Source: Streptomyces olivochromogenes
GTDB lineage: Bacteria; Actinomycetota; Actinomycetes; Streptomycetales; Streptomycetaceae
Direction of reading: 5' to 3'
Assembly: GCF_001514115.1 (NCBI RefSeq)
Contig: NZ_KQ948470.1
Location: 124,001 to 188,000, forward strand
DNA length: 64,000 bases
Made by a program: the position numbers and the translations under genes. Positions 1-6,725 of this stretch are shown here, in pieces. Every line of letters starts with the position of its first letter. Position 1 is the stretch's first letter. The notes beneath the pieces are model-generated. The model had not been told where the DNA came from and did no database searches. It was given only the letters and a program-made list of their open reading frames with translations.

Positions 1-490
1 ACGAGACGACCTCGGTGACCGGCCGGCCGTCCACCTTCTCGCCGTCGACGCTGCGCAGCCGGTCGCCCGTGCGGATCCCGGCGGCGGCCGCGGGCGACCC
101 GCTCTGCACCCGGGTCACCTCGATCCGGCCGTCACTCTCGCGCCGGGCCCACAGCCCCACGCCCGTGTACTGACCGTCGAGGGCCTCCTCGAACTCCTCG
201 TACTCGCCCTGGGAGTAGACGGCGCCCCAGCGGTCCCCGCTGCGGCTGACGGCCCGCTCGGCGGCCTCCATGGGTGACTTGCCGTCGGCCATCGCCTCGG
301 CGGCGGCGTCGGTGACCGTCTCGCGGTGCGCCGCCGGGGTCGAACGCGCCGAAGGAGACGGGGATTTCCGGTCGGGATCACCGAAGGACCCGGTCGCGGC
401 CCCCGCGACGAGGACACTCGCGAAAAGCAATGTCAGGGCGGCCCCGCGGCCTGCGCGGCGGGGCTGACAAAACAGGTCTCGGCCTGACAT
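1..490 (-). CDS. S41-family C-terminal processing peptidase (N-terminal part; runs off window)
   Basis: Reading leftwards from ATG at 490, the frame stays open to the window edge (163 codons). The first ~35 residues hold Arg residues and a hydrophobic stretch (ALTLLFASVLVAGAA), a likely signal peptide or membrane anchor. Then come the amphipathic helices and GVGLWARR/PAAAAGIRTGDRL elements typical of the PDZ domain of CtpA/tail-specific proteases (residues ~105-163). The Ser-Lys catalytic core lies outside the window. The family cleaves exported proteins near their C termini in the envelope. It follows ftsE-ftsX in the same direction, as in other Streptomyces. A hairpin separates it from ftsX, so it may have its own transcript or depend on readthrough. 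No strong RBS precedes the ATG, so the exact start is uncertain. Confidence 0.85.
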   Translation of the reverse strand, partial: MSGRDLFCQPRRAGRGAALTLLFASVLVAGAATGSFGDPDRKSPSPSARSTPAAHRETVTDAAAEAMADGKSPMEAAERAVSRSGDRWGAVYSQGEYEEFEEALDGQYTGVGLWARRESDGRIEVTRVQSGSPAAAAGIRTGDRLRSVDGEKVDGRPVTEVVS

Positions 491-511
491 GGCGGTGAGT
501 CTAGGACAACG

Positions 512-550
512 CAAGGGGCCGTACCGCCGGTTGGCAGTACGGCCCCCTTG
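512..550 (-). terminator. Hairpin between ftsX and the S41 protease
   Basis: Arms at 512-524 and 537-550 pair almost perfectly (GTACGGCCCCCTTG against CAAGGGGCCGTAC with one bulged base) around a 12-nt loop. It lies a few bases after the ftsX stop codon. No long U-tract follows, as is usual in Streptomyces terminators. It could attenuate rather than fully stop transcription into the protease gene. Confidence 0.6.
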
Positions 551-557
551 GCATGCG

Positions 558-1475
558 TCACACCTTCAGGTACTTGCGCAACGCGAAAAACGCCGCAAGC
601 GCAGGCATCAGCAGACTCGTCGCGAGGATGAGCGGCAGCTTGGTGAGCACGGCGTCCCAGCCGATGAAGTTGATCAGATTCAGCTTCTGGGACAGCGCGA
701 GGCCGTGATCGATGATGAAGTACCGCGCGACCAACAGGAATCCGCAGGCGACACCTCCGCCGATCAGTCCGGCGACCGCGGCCTCCATGATGAACGGCGC
801 CTGGATGTAGAACCCGGAGGCGCCCACGAGCCGCATGATGCCGGTTTCCCTGCGCCGGCTGAACGCCGAGACGCGCACCGTGTTGACGATCAGCATCAGG
901 GCGACGACGAGCATCATCGCCATCACCGCGCGCGCGGCCCAGTTCATGCCGTTGAGCAGCCCGAAGAGGTTGTCCAGGATGCCCTTCTGGTCCTGCACGG
1001 ACTGCACGCCGGCACGGCCGTCGAAGGCGGTCGCGATGACCTGGTACTTCTGCGGGTCCTTCAGCTTGATGCGGTACGACTCCTGCATCTGGTCCGGCGT
1101 GAGGGAGCTGGCCAGCGGGGAGTCGCCGAACTGCTCCTTGTAGTGCTTGTACGCCTGGTCCGACGACTCGTACGAGACCTTCTCGACGACGGCCATCTTG
1201 CCCAAGTCACTCTTGATCTGGTCCTTCTGCTCGGCGGTCACGGCCCCCTTGGCGCACTTGGGGTCGGACTCCGCGTCACTCTTGTTGCAGAGGAAGATCG
1301 AGACGTTGACCTTGTCGTACCAGTAGCCCTTCATGGTGCTCACCTGATCGCTCATCAGCAGCGAACCGCCGAACAGGGCGAGGGAGAGGGCGACCGAGAC
1401 GACGACCGCGAAGGTCATCGTCAGATTGCGACGGAGACCGACACCGATCTCCGACAGAACGAACTGGGCGCGCAT
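558..1475 (-). CDS. ftsX: Cell-division ABC transporter permease FtsX
   Basis: 305 residues, the usual FtsX size. A short cytoplasmic N terminus is followed by TM1 (~20-42), a large extracytoplasmic loop (~43-175) and three C-terminal membrane segments with the FtsX-type core around MLVVALMLIVNTVRVSAFSR. FtsX pairs with the FtsE ATPase to transmit a cytoplasmic signal to cell-wall hydrolases at division or elongation sites. The loop holds two cysteines (near residues 101 and 112), possibly disulfide-bonded. The gene follows ftsE by 31 bp on the same strand, and the pair is almost certainly an operon. The ATG start (MRAQFVLSEIGVGLRRN) matches the actinobacterial consensus as I know it. A hairpin follows the stop. 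Confidence 0.97.
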   Translation of the reverse strand: MRAQFVLSEIGVGLRRNLTMTFAVVVSVALSLALFGGSLLMSDQVSTMKGYWYDKVNVSIFLCNKSDAESDPKCAKGAVTAEQKDQIKSDLGKMAVVEKVSYESSDQAYKHYKEQFGDSPLASSLTPDQMQESYRIKLKDPQKYQVIATAFDGRAGVQSVQDQKGILDNLFGLLNGMNWAARAVMAMMLVVALMLIVNTVRVSAFSRRRETGIMRLVGASGFYIQAPFIMEAAVAGLIGGGVACGFLLVARYFIIDHGLALSQKLNLINFIGWDAVLTKLPLILATSLLMPALAAFFALRKYLKV

Positions 1476-1506
1476 GGCGTCTGCTAAGCCTTTCCGTGGA
1501 CCGTTG

Positions 1507-2196
1507 TCAGTGCTGGTAGCCGTAGACGCCGCGCGCCTGGTCGCGGACGAGGCGGCCCTGCTCCAGCTCGATGACGCGCTTGCGCATCTGGTCCACGATG
1601 TTCTGGTCGTGCGTCGCCATCAGCACGGTGGTGCCCGTCCGGTTGATGCGGTCGAGCAGCTTCATGATGCCGACGGAGGTCTGGGGGTCGAGGTTGCCGG
1701 TCGGCTCGTCCGCGATGAGGAGCTTGGGCCGGTTCACGAAGGCTCTCGCGATGGCCACGCGCTGCTGCTCACCACCGGACAGCTCGCCGGGCATCCGGTC
1801 CTCCTTGCCGCCGAGCCCGACGAGGTCGAGCACCTGGGGCACGGACTTGCGGATCTCGCCGCGGGACTTGCCGATGACCTCCTGCGCGAAGGCGACGTTC
1901 TCGGAGACCGTCTTGTTCGGCAGCAGGCGGAAGTCCTGGAACACGGTCCCCAGCTGGCGGCGCATCTGCGGCACCTTCCAGTTGGAGAGACGCGCGAGGT
2001 CCTTGCCCAGAACGTGCACCTGGCCTTGGCTGGTCCGCTCCTCGCGGAGGATCAGCCGCAGGAAGGTGGACTTTCCGGAGCCGGAGGACCCCACGAGGAA
2101 CACGAACTCACCACGCTCGACCTCCAGGGTGACATCCCTGAGAGCGGGGCGGGTCTGCTTGGGGTAGACCTTGGAGACACTGTCGAATCGGATCAC
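1507..2196 (-). CDS. ftsE: Cell-division ABC transporter ATPase FtsE
   Basis: 229 residues from GTG at 2196 (VIRFDSVSKVYPKQ), the standard FtsE length. An upstream extension is open but of low-complexity composition and was discarded. Walker A (GSSGSGKST, ~36-44), the ABC signature (LSGGEQQRVAIARA, ~137-150), Walker B (LLIADEPTGNLD, ~158-169) and the switch His (MATHD) are all intact. FtsE hydrolyses ATP on the cytoplasmic face and drives conformational change in FtsX; the complex regulates peptidoglycan hydrolases rather than transporting a solute. It is the first gene of ftsE-ftsX. The ~380-bp upstream region holds the promoter and is shared with the divergent small zinc-ribbon gene. Confidence 0.97.
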   Translation of the reverse strand: MIRFDSVSKVYPKQTRPALRDVTLEVERGEFVFLVGSSGSGKSTFLRLILREERTSQGQVHVLGKDLARLSNWKVPQMRRQLGTVFQDFRLLPNKTVSENVAFAQEVIGKSRGEIRKSVPQVLDLVGLGGKEDRMPGELSGGEQQRVAIARAFVNRPKLLIADEPTGNLDPQTSVGIMKLLDRINRTGTTVLMATHDQNIVDQMRKRVIELEQGRLVRDQARGVYGYQH

Positions 2197-2576
2197 GGAT
2201 GCACCACGGGTCGCCGGGGGTAGGTGAGCGTGACCATACGCGAACCGGGTGCACGAGCGCAGTCGCCGGTCAGGGTTGTGCGGGGCTTGTGCGTTTTTGT
2301 ACAGGTCTTTGGCGGGGCCCTTTTGTACGGGCCTTTGTACGGGCGCCGTGTAGGGGTGCGGGGAACTGCGCGCCCGGCCCTCACCGGCCGGCAGCCGCGA
2401 CCCCGACCCCGCCCACCCTCCGGAAGCGTCCGTTTCCCCGCCTAACCCGCGGAGCACAGGGCAGGATAAGGCGAGCCGCGCCGTTTCCCGCGGAACCTGG
2501 CACAGTGGAAGGGGAACGGTTGCGTTCCCCGCAGCGTTATGTAAACGGCGGAGGACGGCGCAAGGAGGGCAAGCGC
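2197..2576. promoter_or_regulatory. Divergent intergenic region between ftsE and a small membrane protein, with repeats
   Basis: 380 bp with no convincing gene. It must contain promoters for ftsE (leftward) and the small gene at 2577 (rightward). Three copies of TTTGTACRGG occur at 2296-2305, 2322-2331 and 2334-2343. A copy of the dispersed element with core GTGCGGGGAACTGCGCG lies at ~2356-2402, related to copies at ~5090-5310 and ~40835. I could not assign -10/-35 hexamers with confidence. Confidence 0.4.
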
Positions 2577-2768
2577 ATGACGTACGACCGATTGGTGTGC
2601 GCGAACTGCGCGGCGCCCGTCAGCGAGGGCCGCTGCCCGGTCTGCCGCGCGAACCGGGAGCGGCTGCAGCAGGAGAGCCCCTTCGCGGGACTGAACCCGA
2701 TGGCGCTGATCACGCTGCTCGCCGTGCTGATCGCGGCGGTGGCGCTGCTGGCGCACCAGACAGTATGA
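2577..2768 (+). CDS. Small zinc-ribbon, single-span membrane protein
   Basis: 63 residues from ATG at 2577, preceded by a strong RBS (AAGGAGGG, 2562-2569, 7-nt spacing) that fixes the start although the frame is open further upstream. The N terminus has two CxxC knuckles (CANC at ~8-11, CPVC at ~20-23), a likely zinc ribbon. A short linker and a C-terminal transmembrane helix (MALITLLAVLIAAVALLAH, ~41-59) follow. The zinc ribbon should face the cytoplasm. The function is unknown; such proteins are conserved in Streptomyces and may act as membrane-tethered adaptors. It is divergent from ftsE and followed by a remarkable inverted repeat (2810-2853) and a shared terminator. Confidence 0.85.
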   Translation: MTYDRLVCANCAAPVSEGRCPVCRANRERLQQESPFAGLNPMALITLLAVLIAAVALLAHQTV

Positions 2769-2809
2769 GTCTCTTGAGAACAGCGGTGTGACCTCAGTCA
2801 CCATCTCAG

Positions 2810-2853
2810 GTGGTCATCATGATGGTCACCACGGTGTTCATCATGATGACCAC
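2810..2853. repeat. 15-bp perfect inverted repeat built from two CATCATGATG palindromes
   Basis: Arms GTGGTCATCATGATG (2810-2824) and its exact complement (2839-2853) flank a 14-bp spacer that is itself partly symmetric. Each arm contains the 10-bp perfect palindrome CATCATGATG (2815-2824 and 2839-2848), with centres 24 bp apart. It could be a paired operator or an RNA hairpin at the 3' end of the zinc-ribbon gene. It is A/T-rich for this genome. No obvious -10 accompanies it. Confidence 0.6.
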
Positions 2854-2913
2854 TGTCCGAGACGGTCGGTCACCCTGTGAACCATCCCGAGCATCGCTGA
2901 TGCGCTTGACGCG

Positions 2914-2948
2914 AGAGGGGCCCGGAGCAAGCTGCTCCGGGCCCCTCT
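2914..2948. terminator. Bidirectional terminator hairpin
   Basis: A perfect 16-bp stem (AGAGGGGCCCGGAGCA, 2914-2929, with its complement at 2933-2948) and a 3-nt loop. It sits between the convergent zinc-ribbon gene and the LAETG surface-protein gene, whose stop is at 2968, and can serve both. Confidence 0.85.
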
Positions 2949-2967
2949 TGTGCTGCGCTCAGCTGCG

Positions 2968-3588
2968 TCAGGCAGCGGCGCCGCGGCCGCTCGCGAGGCG
3001 TGGCAGCAGACGGAAGCCGATACCGCCCGCGATCATCGTGGCGGCACCGATCAGCAGGAACGTGGTCTCGGCGGCACCCGTCTCGGCCAGCTGCCCCTTC
3101 TTGCCCTGGGCGGAGGTGTCGGACGAGGTGTTCGCGCCGGTGTCGGTCAGGCCGGAGGAACCCTTGCCCTGCTCGACGGGCTTGGAGCCGCCGTCGGGGT
3201 TGCTGTCATTGCCACCGGTGCCGGTGCCGGAACCGTCCGTCGGGGTGTCCGTCGGGTCGGAGGGCTCGGTGGGGTCCTCGGTGGGGTCGGTGGGCTCGTC
3301 CGTCGGCGGCGTGGTGGTGGGCGTGGCCGGGCCGGTCGGCGTGGCCGGGATGGTGGGCGTCTCCGGGGGCGTGGGCGTGCCCGGCTCCGTCGTCGGGTCG
3401 GTCGGGGTGGAGGGCGGGTCGGTGGGAATGCCCGTAACGGTCGGGGTGGCGCTCGGGTCTCCGTCGACCGTGACACCCACGTTGATGTCGAGAGCCGAGG
3501 CGGCACCCGCGGCAGTCAGCGAAGCACCGGCGGCGATCACCACACCGGCTGCTATGCGTGCCACGCGGATCCGCGTCTTCTTGGTCAT
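2968..3588 (-). CDS. Sortase-anchored Thr/Pro-rich surface protein (LAETG motif)
   Basis: 206 residues. It has an N-terminal signal peptide (MTKKTRIRVARIAAGVVIAA, cleavage near ASA-LDI at ~33) and a long Thr/Pro/Asp-rich segment (~45-130) likely to span the wall and a candidate for O-mannosylation. At the C terminus LAETG is followed by a hydrophobic helix (TTFLLIGAATMIAGGIGF) and an Arg-containing tail, the layout of a class E sortase substrate. A second motif-like LTDTG lies ~20 residues earlier. Its role is probably structural at the cell surface; it has no catalytic domain. ATG start at 3588. About 230 bp separate it from the prfB terminator, so it should have its own promoter, and a shared terminator follows. 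Confidence 0.88.
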   Translation of the reverse strand: MTKKTRIRVARIAAGVVIAAGASLTAAGAASALDINVGVTVDGDPSATPTVTGIPTDPPSTPTDPTTEPGTPTPPETPTIPATPTGPATPTTTPPTDEPTDPTEDPTEPSDPTDTPTDGSGTGTGGNDSNPDGGSKPVEQGKGSSGLTDTGANTSSDTSAQGKKGQLAETGAAETTFLLIGAATMIAGGIGFRLLPRLASGRGAAA

Positions 3589-3826
3589 CTGCTTGCTACC
3601 CCCAGTAGCTGATCGTCAATGGAGCAGCGCCCGGGGCCACGGCGTCACAGGTGGCTCGCTCAGCCCCCGGTTCACATGCGCCCCGGAGATACGCATGCCA
3701 CGCGTCACCATTCCCAGTTTTCACAGCAACGTCAAGGTCGTTGCGTACGCGATGTCCGGATCAGTGACATTTGCCTGCCGTGCGGACATGTGACTGTGAC
3801 GTAAAACCCAGAATTCCCCCACACAA

Positions 3827-3861
3827 AAGGCAACTGCCGCCCGATGGGCGGCAGTTGCCTT
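3827..3861 (-). terminator. Terminator after prfB
   Basis: A perfect 15-bp stem (AAGGCAACTGCCGCC, 3827-3841, with its complement at 3847-3861) and a 5-nt loop. On the minus strand it is followed by TTTTGTGTG, a U-rich tract. It lies 40 bp past the prfB stop. The region up to 3588 holds the surface-protein promoter; near 3760-3800 it has closely spaced GTGAC repeats of unknown meaning. Confidence 0.9.
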
Positions 3862-3900
3862 GTCGACAAAGAGGCATCTAGGTGATGTTGATACCTCGAA

Positions 3901-5007
3901 CTACTTCTCCTGCTGCTTGCGCCAGCGAATTCCGGCCTCGATGAACCCGTCGATCTCCCCGCCGAAAACGGCCTCGGGGTTACCGACTTCGAACTCGGTC
4001 CGCAGGTCCTTGACCATCTGGTAGGGGTGCAGGACGTACGAACGCATCTGGTTTCCCCAGGAGTTGCCGCCGTCGCCCTTCAGGGCGTTCATCTTGGCCT
4101 GCTCCTCCTGGCGGCGCCGCTCGAGCAGCTTGGCCTGGAGCACGTTCATCGCGCTCGCCTTGTTCTGGATCTGCGACCGCTCGTTCTGGCAGGAGACGAC
4201 GATTCCGGTGGGGAGGTGGGTGAGGCGCACCGCGGAGTCGGTGGTGTTCACGCCCTGGCCGCCGGGGCCGGAGGACCGGTACACGTCGACGCGCAGCTCG
4301 GACTCGTCGATCTCGATGTGATCGGTCTGCTCGACGACGGGCAGGATCTCGACACCCGCGAAGGACGTCTGGCGGCGCCCCTGGTTGTCGAACGGCGAGA
4401 TGCGCACGAGGCGGTGGGTGCCCTGCTCCACGGAGAGCGTTCCGTACGCGTACGGGACGTGGACGGCGAAGGTGGTGGACTTGATGCCCGCCTCTTCCGC
4501 GTACGAGGTCTCGTAGAGCTCGGTCTTGTACCCGTGGCGCTCGGCCCAGCGCAGGTACATGCGCTGGAGCTTCTCGGCGAAGTCGGAGGCGTCGACGCCG
4601 CCGGCCTCCGCACGGATGGTGACGACGGCCTCACGGGAGTCGTACTCCCCGGAGAGCAGCGTCCGCACTTCCATCTCGTCCAGCGCCTTCTTGACGGCGA
4701 CGAGCTCGGACTCGGCCTCGGCACGGGTGTCCGGGTCGTCCTCCTCCTCGGCCATCTCGAAGAGCACGCTCAGATCGTCGATACGCCCGCGCAGCGCCTC
4801 GGCCTTCCTGACCTCCGCCTGGAGGTGGCTCAGCTTGCTGGTGATCTTCTGCGCCTCGTCCGGGTCGTCCCACAGGGACGGCGCGGCCGCCTGCTCCTCG
4901 AGCACGGCGACATCTGCCCTCAGCTTGTCGAGGTCCAGGACGGCCTCGATCGACTCCATGGTCGAGGAGAGGGACTTGAGCTCTTCGGATACATCGACGA
5001 CTGCCAC
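3901..5007 (-). CDS. prfB: Peptide chain release factor 2
   Basis: 368 residues from GTG at 5007 (VAVVDVSEELKSLSS). The frame is open upstream but that part is repeat DNA. The SPF tripeptide that reads the stop codon (RISPFDNQ, ~211) and the catalytic GGQ loop (SSGPGGQGVN, ~250) are both present, identifying RF2, which releases peptides at UGA and UAA. The coding frame is continuous; there is no in-frame UGA near codon 26, so the autoregulatory +1 frameshift of E. coli prfB is absent. The ftsEX genes lie two units downstream. Transcription ends at the 3827-3861 hairpin. The upstream region is filled with a dispersed repeat. Confidence 0.97.
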   Translation of the reverse strand: MAVVDVSEELKSLSSTMESIEAVLDLDKLRADVAVLEEQAAAPSLWDDPDEAQKITSKLSHLQAEVRKAEALRGRIDDLSVLFEMAEEEDDPDTRAEAESELVAVKKALDEMEVRTLLSGEYDSREAVVTIRAEAGGVDASDFAEKLQRMYLRWAERHGYKTELYETSYAEEAGIKSTTFAVHVPYAYGTLSVEQGTHRLVRISPFDNQGRRQTSFAGVEILPVVEQTDHIEIDESELRVDVYRSSGPGGQGVNTTDSAVRLTHLPTGIVVSCQNERSQIQNKASAMNVLQAKLLERRRQEEQAKMNALKGDGGNSWGNQMRSYVLHPYQMVKDLRTEFEVGNPEAVFGGEIDGFIEAGIRWRKQQEK

Positions 5008-5077
5008 GCCTCCAGCGTAACGGCTGCCGCAAGCGAGGCTCGCCCTCGTCCGACGGGGACGACACAGGCCCCACCGG

Positions 5078-5335
5078 GGGCCAGGGGCGCGGGGAACTGC
5101 GCGACCAGCCCCCACCGGCCCGCAGCCGAACAGCTCCCGGCCGGCGGGCCAGGGGCTAAGCCCCAGCCCCCAGGGGCGCGAGGAACTGCGCGCTCAACCC
5201 CCACCCACCCGCAGCCGAACAACCCCCAGCCCGGAGGCCAGGGGCGAAGCCCCGGCCCCCAGGGGCGCGAGGAACTGCGCGACCAGCCCCCACCGGCCCG
5301 CAGCCGAACAACCCGGGGTCCGGGGCGGAGCCCCG
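5078..5335. repeat. Three tandem copies of a dispersed GC-rich Streptomyces intergenic element
   Basis: Three ~80-90-bp units begin near 5085, 5168 and 5257. Each contains the core CAGGGGCGCGRGGAACTGCG, then CCCACCSRCCCGCAGCCGAAC, joined by linkers ending in GGGCTAAGCCCC or GGCGAAGCCCC-like half-palindromes. This core is one I know to be scattered through Streptomyces intergenic DNA. The units fill most of the prfB-pkaB gap. A related array of GGAGCCCC units lies at 58513-59064. Confidence 0.85.
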
Positions 5336-5348
5336 GGTCGGAGTGGGG

Positions 5349-6590
5349 TCAGGGGGACGCCGGGGCCGAGTTCTTCGTGTCGTGCGGCGTCGCCCCCGCG
5401 TCGTCACCCGACGTGGCCAGCCACGTACCGACCCCCACCGCGGCGACAAGAACGGCCCCCGCCACCCCCAACGTGATCCGACGTCGCCGCGCCGACGCCC
5501 GGTGCCGAGCCGACCCCGGCCGAGGCGCCCCCGCCGCCCGCGGCGCCCGAGCCGTCCCGCGCGCCCCTCCCGCCAGCTCGTCCGGCCCCGGCACCCGCAT
5601 CGACGTGTGCGTGTCCCGGTTGGAGTCCGGCGCAGCCCCCGGCACCAACGGCACCGCCCCCCGCCGCACCCGCGAAGCCGGCGCCGTCGGCTCCGCCGTC
5701 TCGCCCCCCTCGGGGACGTCCTCCGCCGACTCCCCGTCCGGTTCGTCGACGTCCAGCGGCGGCATCCCCACCAGCAGCGGCAGCTGCTCCCGCAACCGCG
5801 CCCCCAGCTCGGAGGCCCGCAACCGCGACGCCGGCGCCTTGGCCAGGCACTGCACGATCAGCTGCCACAGCTCCTCGGGGATACCGGGGAGGGGCACGAC
5901 GGTCTCCGTCACGTGCCGCCGCAGCACCGCCCCGGGATGCCCGCCCCCGAAGGGCGTGAACCCGGCAAGGAGCTCGTACAGGACCGTCGCCAGGGCGTAG
6001 ATGTCGACGGCGGCCCGCGGCGGCAGCCCTTCGATGATCTCGGGCGCGAGATAGTCCGGCGTCCCGATGATCTTCGTGGCCCGGGTCCGCCGCGGTGAGT
6101 CGATGAGTTTGGCCACACCGAAGTCCGTGAGCAGCGCGGGGTGCGAACCCCCCGGGCCCAGCGGACCCTGCATGTCCAGCAGCACGTTCTCCGGCTTCAC
6201 GTCCCGGTGCACGACCCCGGCCGCGTGCGCCGCCGCCAGTCCGTCCGCGACGTCGGCCACGATCGCGACCGCGGCCTCGGGCGCCAGCCGCCGTTCCCGG
6301 TCGAGCCGGGTGCGCAGATCCGTGCCCCGTACGAGGTCCATGACGAGCGCGAGGTCGTTGCCGTCGACGACGAGGTCCCGTACCGCCACGACATGCGGGT
6401 GATCGAGCCCGAGCAGAGCCGTGCGCTCCTGTACGAAGCGGCCCACCAGCTCCTGGTCGGACGCGAGGTCCTCGCGCAGCAGCTTGATGGCGACGGGCCC
6501 CTCAGGTCCCTCGCCGAGCCACACCGTGCCGGCGCTGCCCCGCCCCAGAATCTGGTGGGCGGTGTACCGGCTGCCGATCTTCCGTGCCAA
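5349..6590 (-). CDS. pkaB: Membrane Ser/Thr protein kinase (PkaB-like)
   Basis: 413 residues. The kinase domain spans ~1-265: Gly loop LGRGSAGTV, ATP-binding Lys in VAIKLL, catalytic loop HRDVKPENVLL, DFGVAKL, APE. A ~90-residue Pro/Arg-rich linker and one membrane helix (ITLGVAGAVLVAAVGVGTWL, ~365-385) follow, with a short exterior tail lacking PASTA repeats. It should phosphorylate Ser/Thr on cytoplasmic partners. The symbol rests on position next to a second kinase and prfB, which matches the S. coelicolor pkaB-pkaA pair from memory. It follows pkaA by 135 bp on the same strand. ATG start at 6590. Confidence 0.92.
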   Translation of the reverse strand: MARKIGSRYTAHQILGRGSAGTVWLGEGPEGPVAIKLLREDLASDQELVGRFVQERTALLGLDHPHVVAVRDLVVDGNDLALVMDLVRGTDLRTRLDRERRLAPEAAVAIVADVADGLAAAHAAGVVHRDVKPENVLLDMQGPLGPGGSHPALLTDFGVAKLIDSPRRTRATKIIGTPDYLAPEIIEGLPPRAAVDIYALATVLYELLAGFTPFGGGHPGAVLRRHVTETVVPLPGIPEELWQLIVQCLAKAPASRLRASELGARLREQLPLLVGMPPLDVDEPDGESAEDVPEGGETAEPTAPASRVRRGAVPLVPGAAPDSNRDTHTSMRVPGPDELAGGARGTARAPRAAGAPRPGSARHRASARRRRITLGVAGAVLVAAVGVGTWLATSGDDAGATPHDTKNSAPASP

Positions 6591-6725
6591 GACTGCTCCT
6601 ACTGACGCGTGTTGCCGCTAAAAGTACGCGTCCGAAGAGCCAACCTTCACTCCGGAGACGGAAATCACCCGTCAGATGTCGACAAATCCCCAGAGTCGCA
6701 CGGGAGCTAACGGGAACTATGGGAA

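Noticed and set aside
4850..5007. Programmed +1 frameshift in prfB
   Set aside because: The reading frame is continuous from the GTG start; no in-frame TGA with a slippery CTT is present near codon 26.
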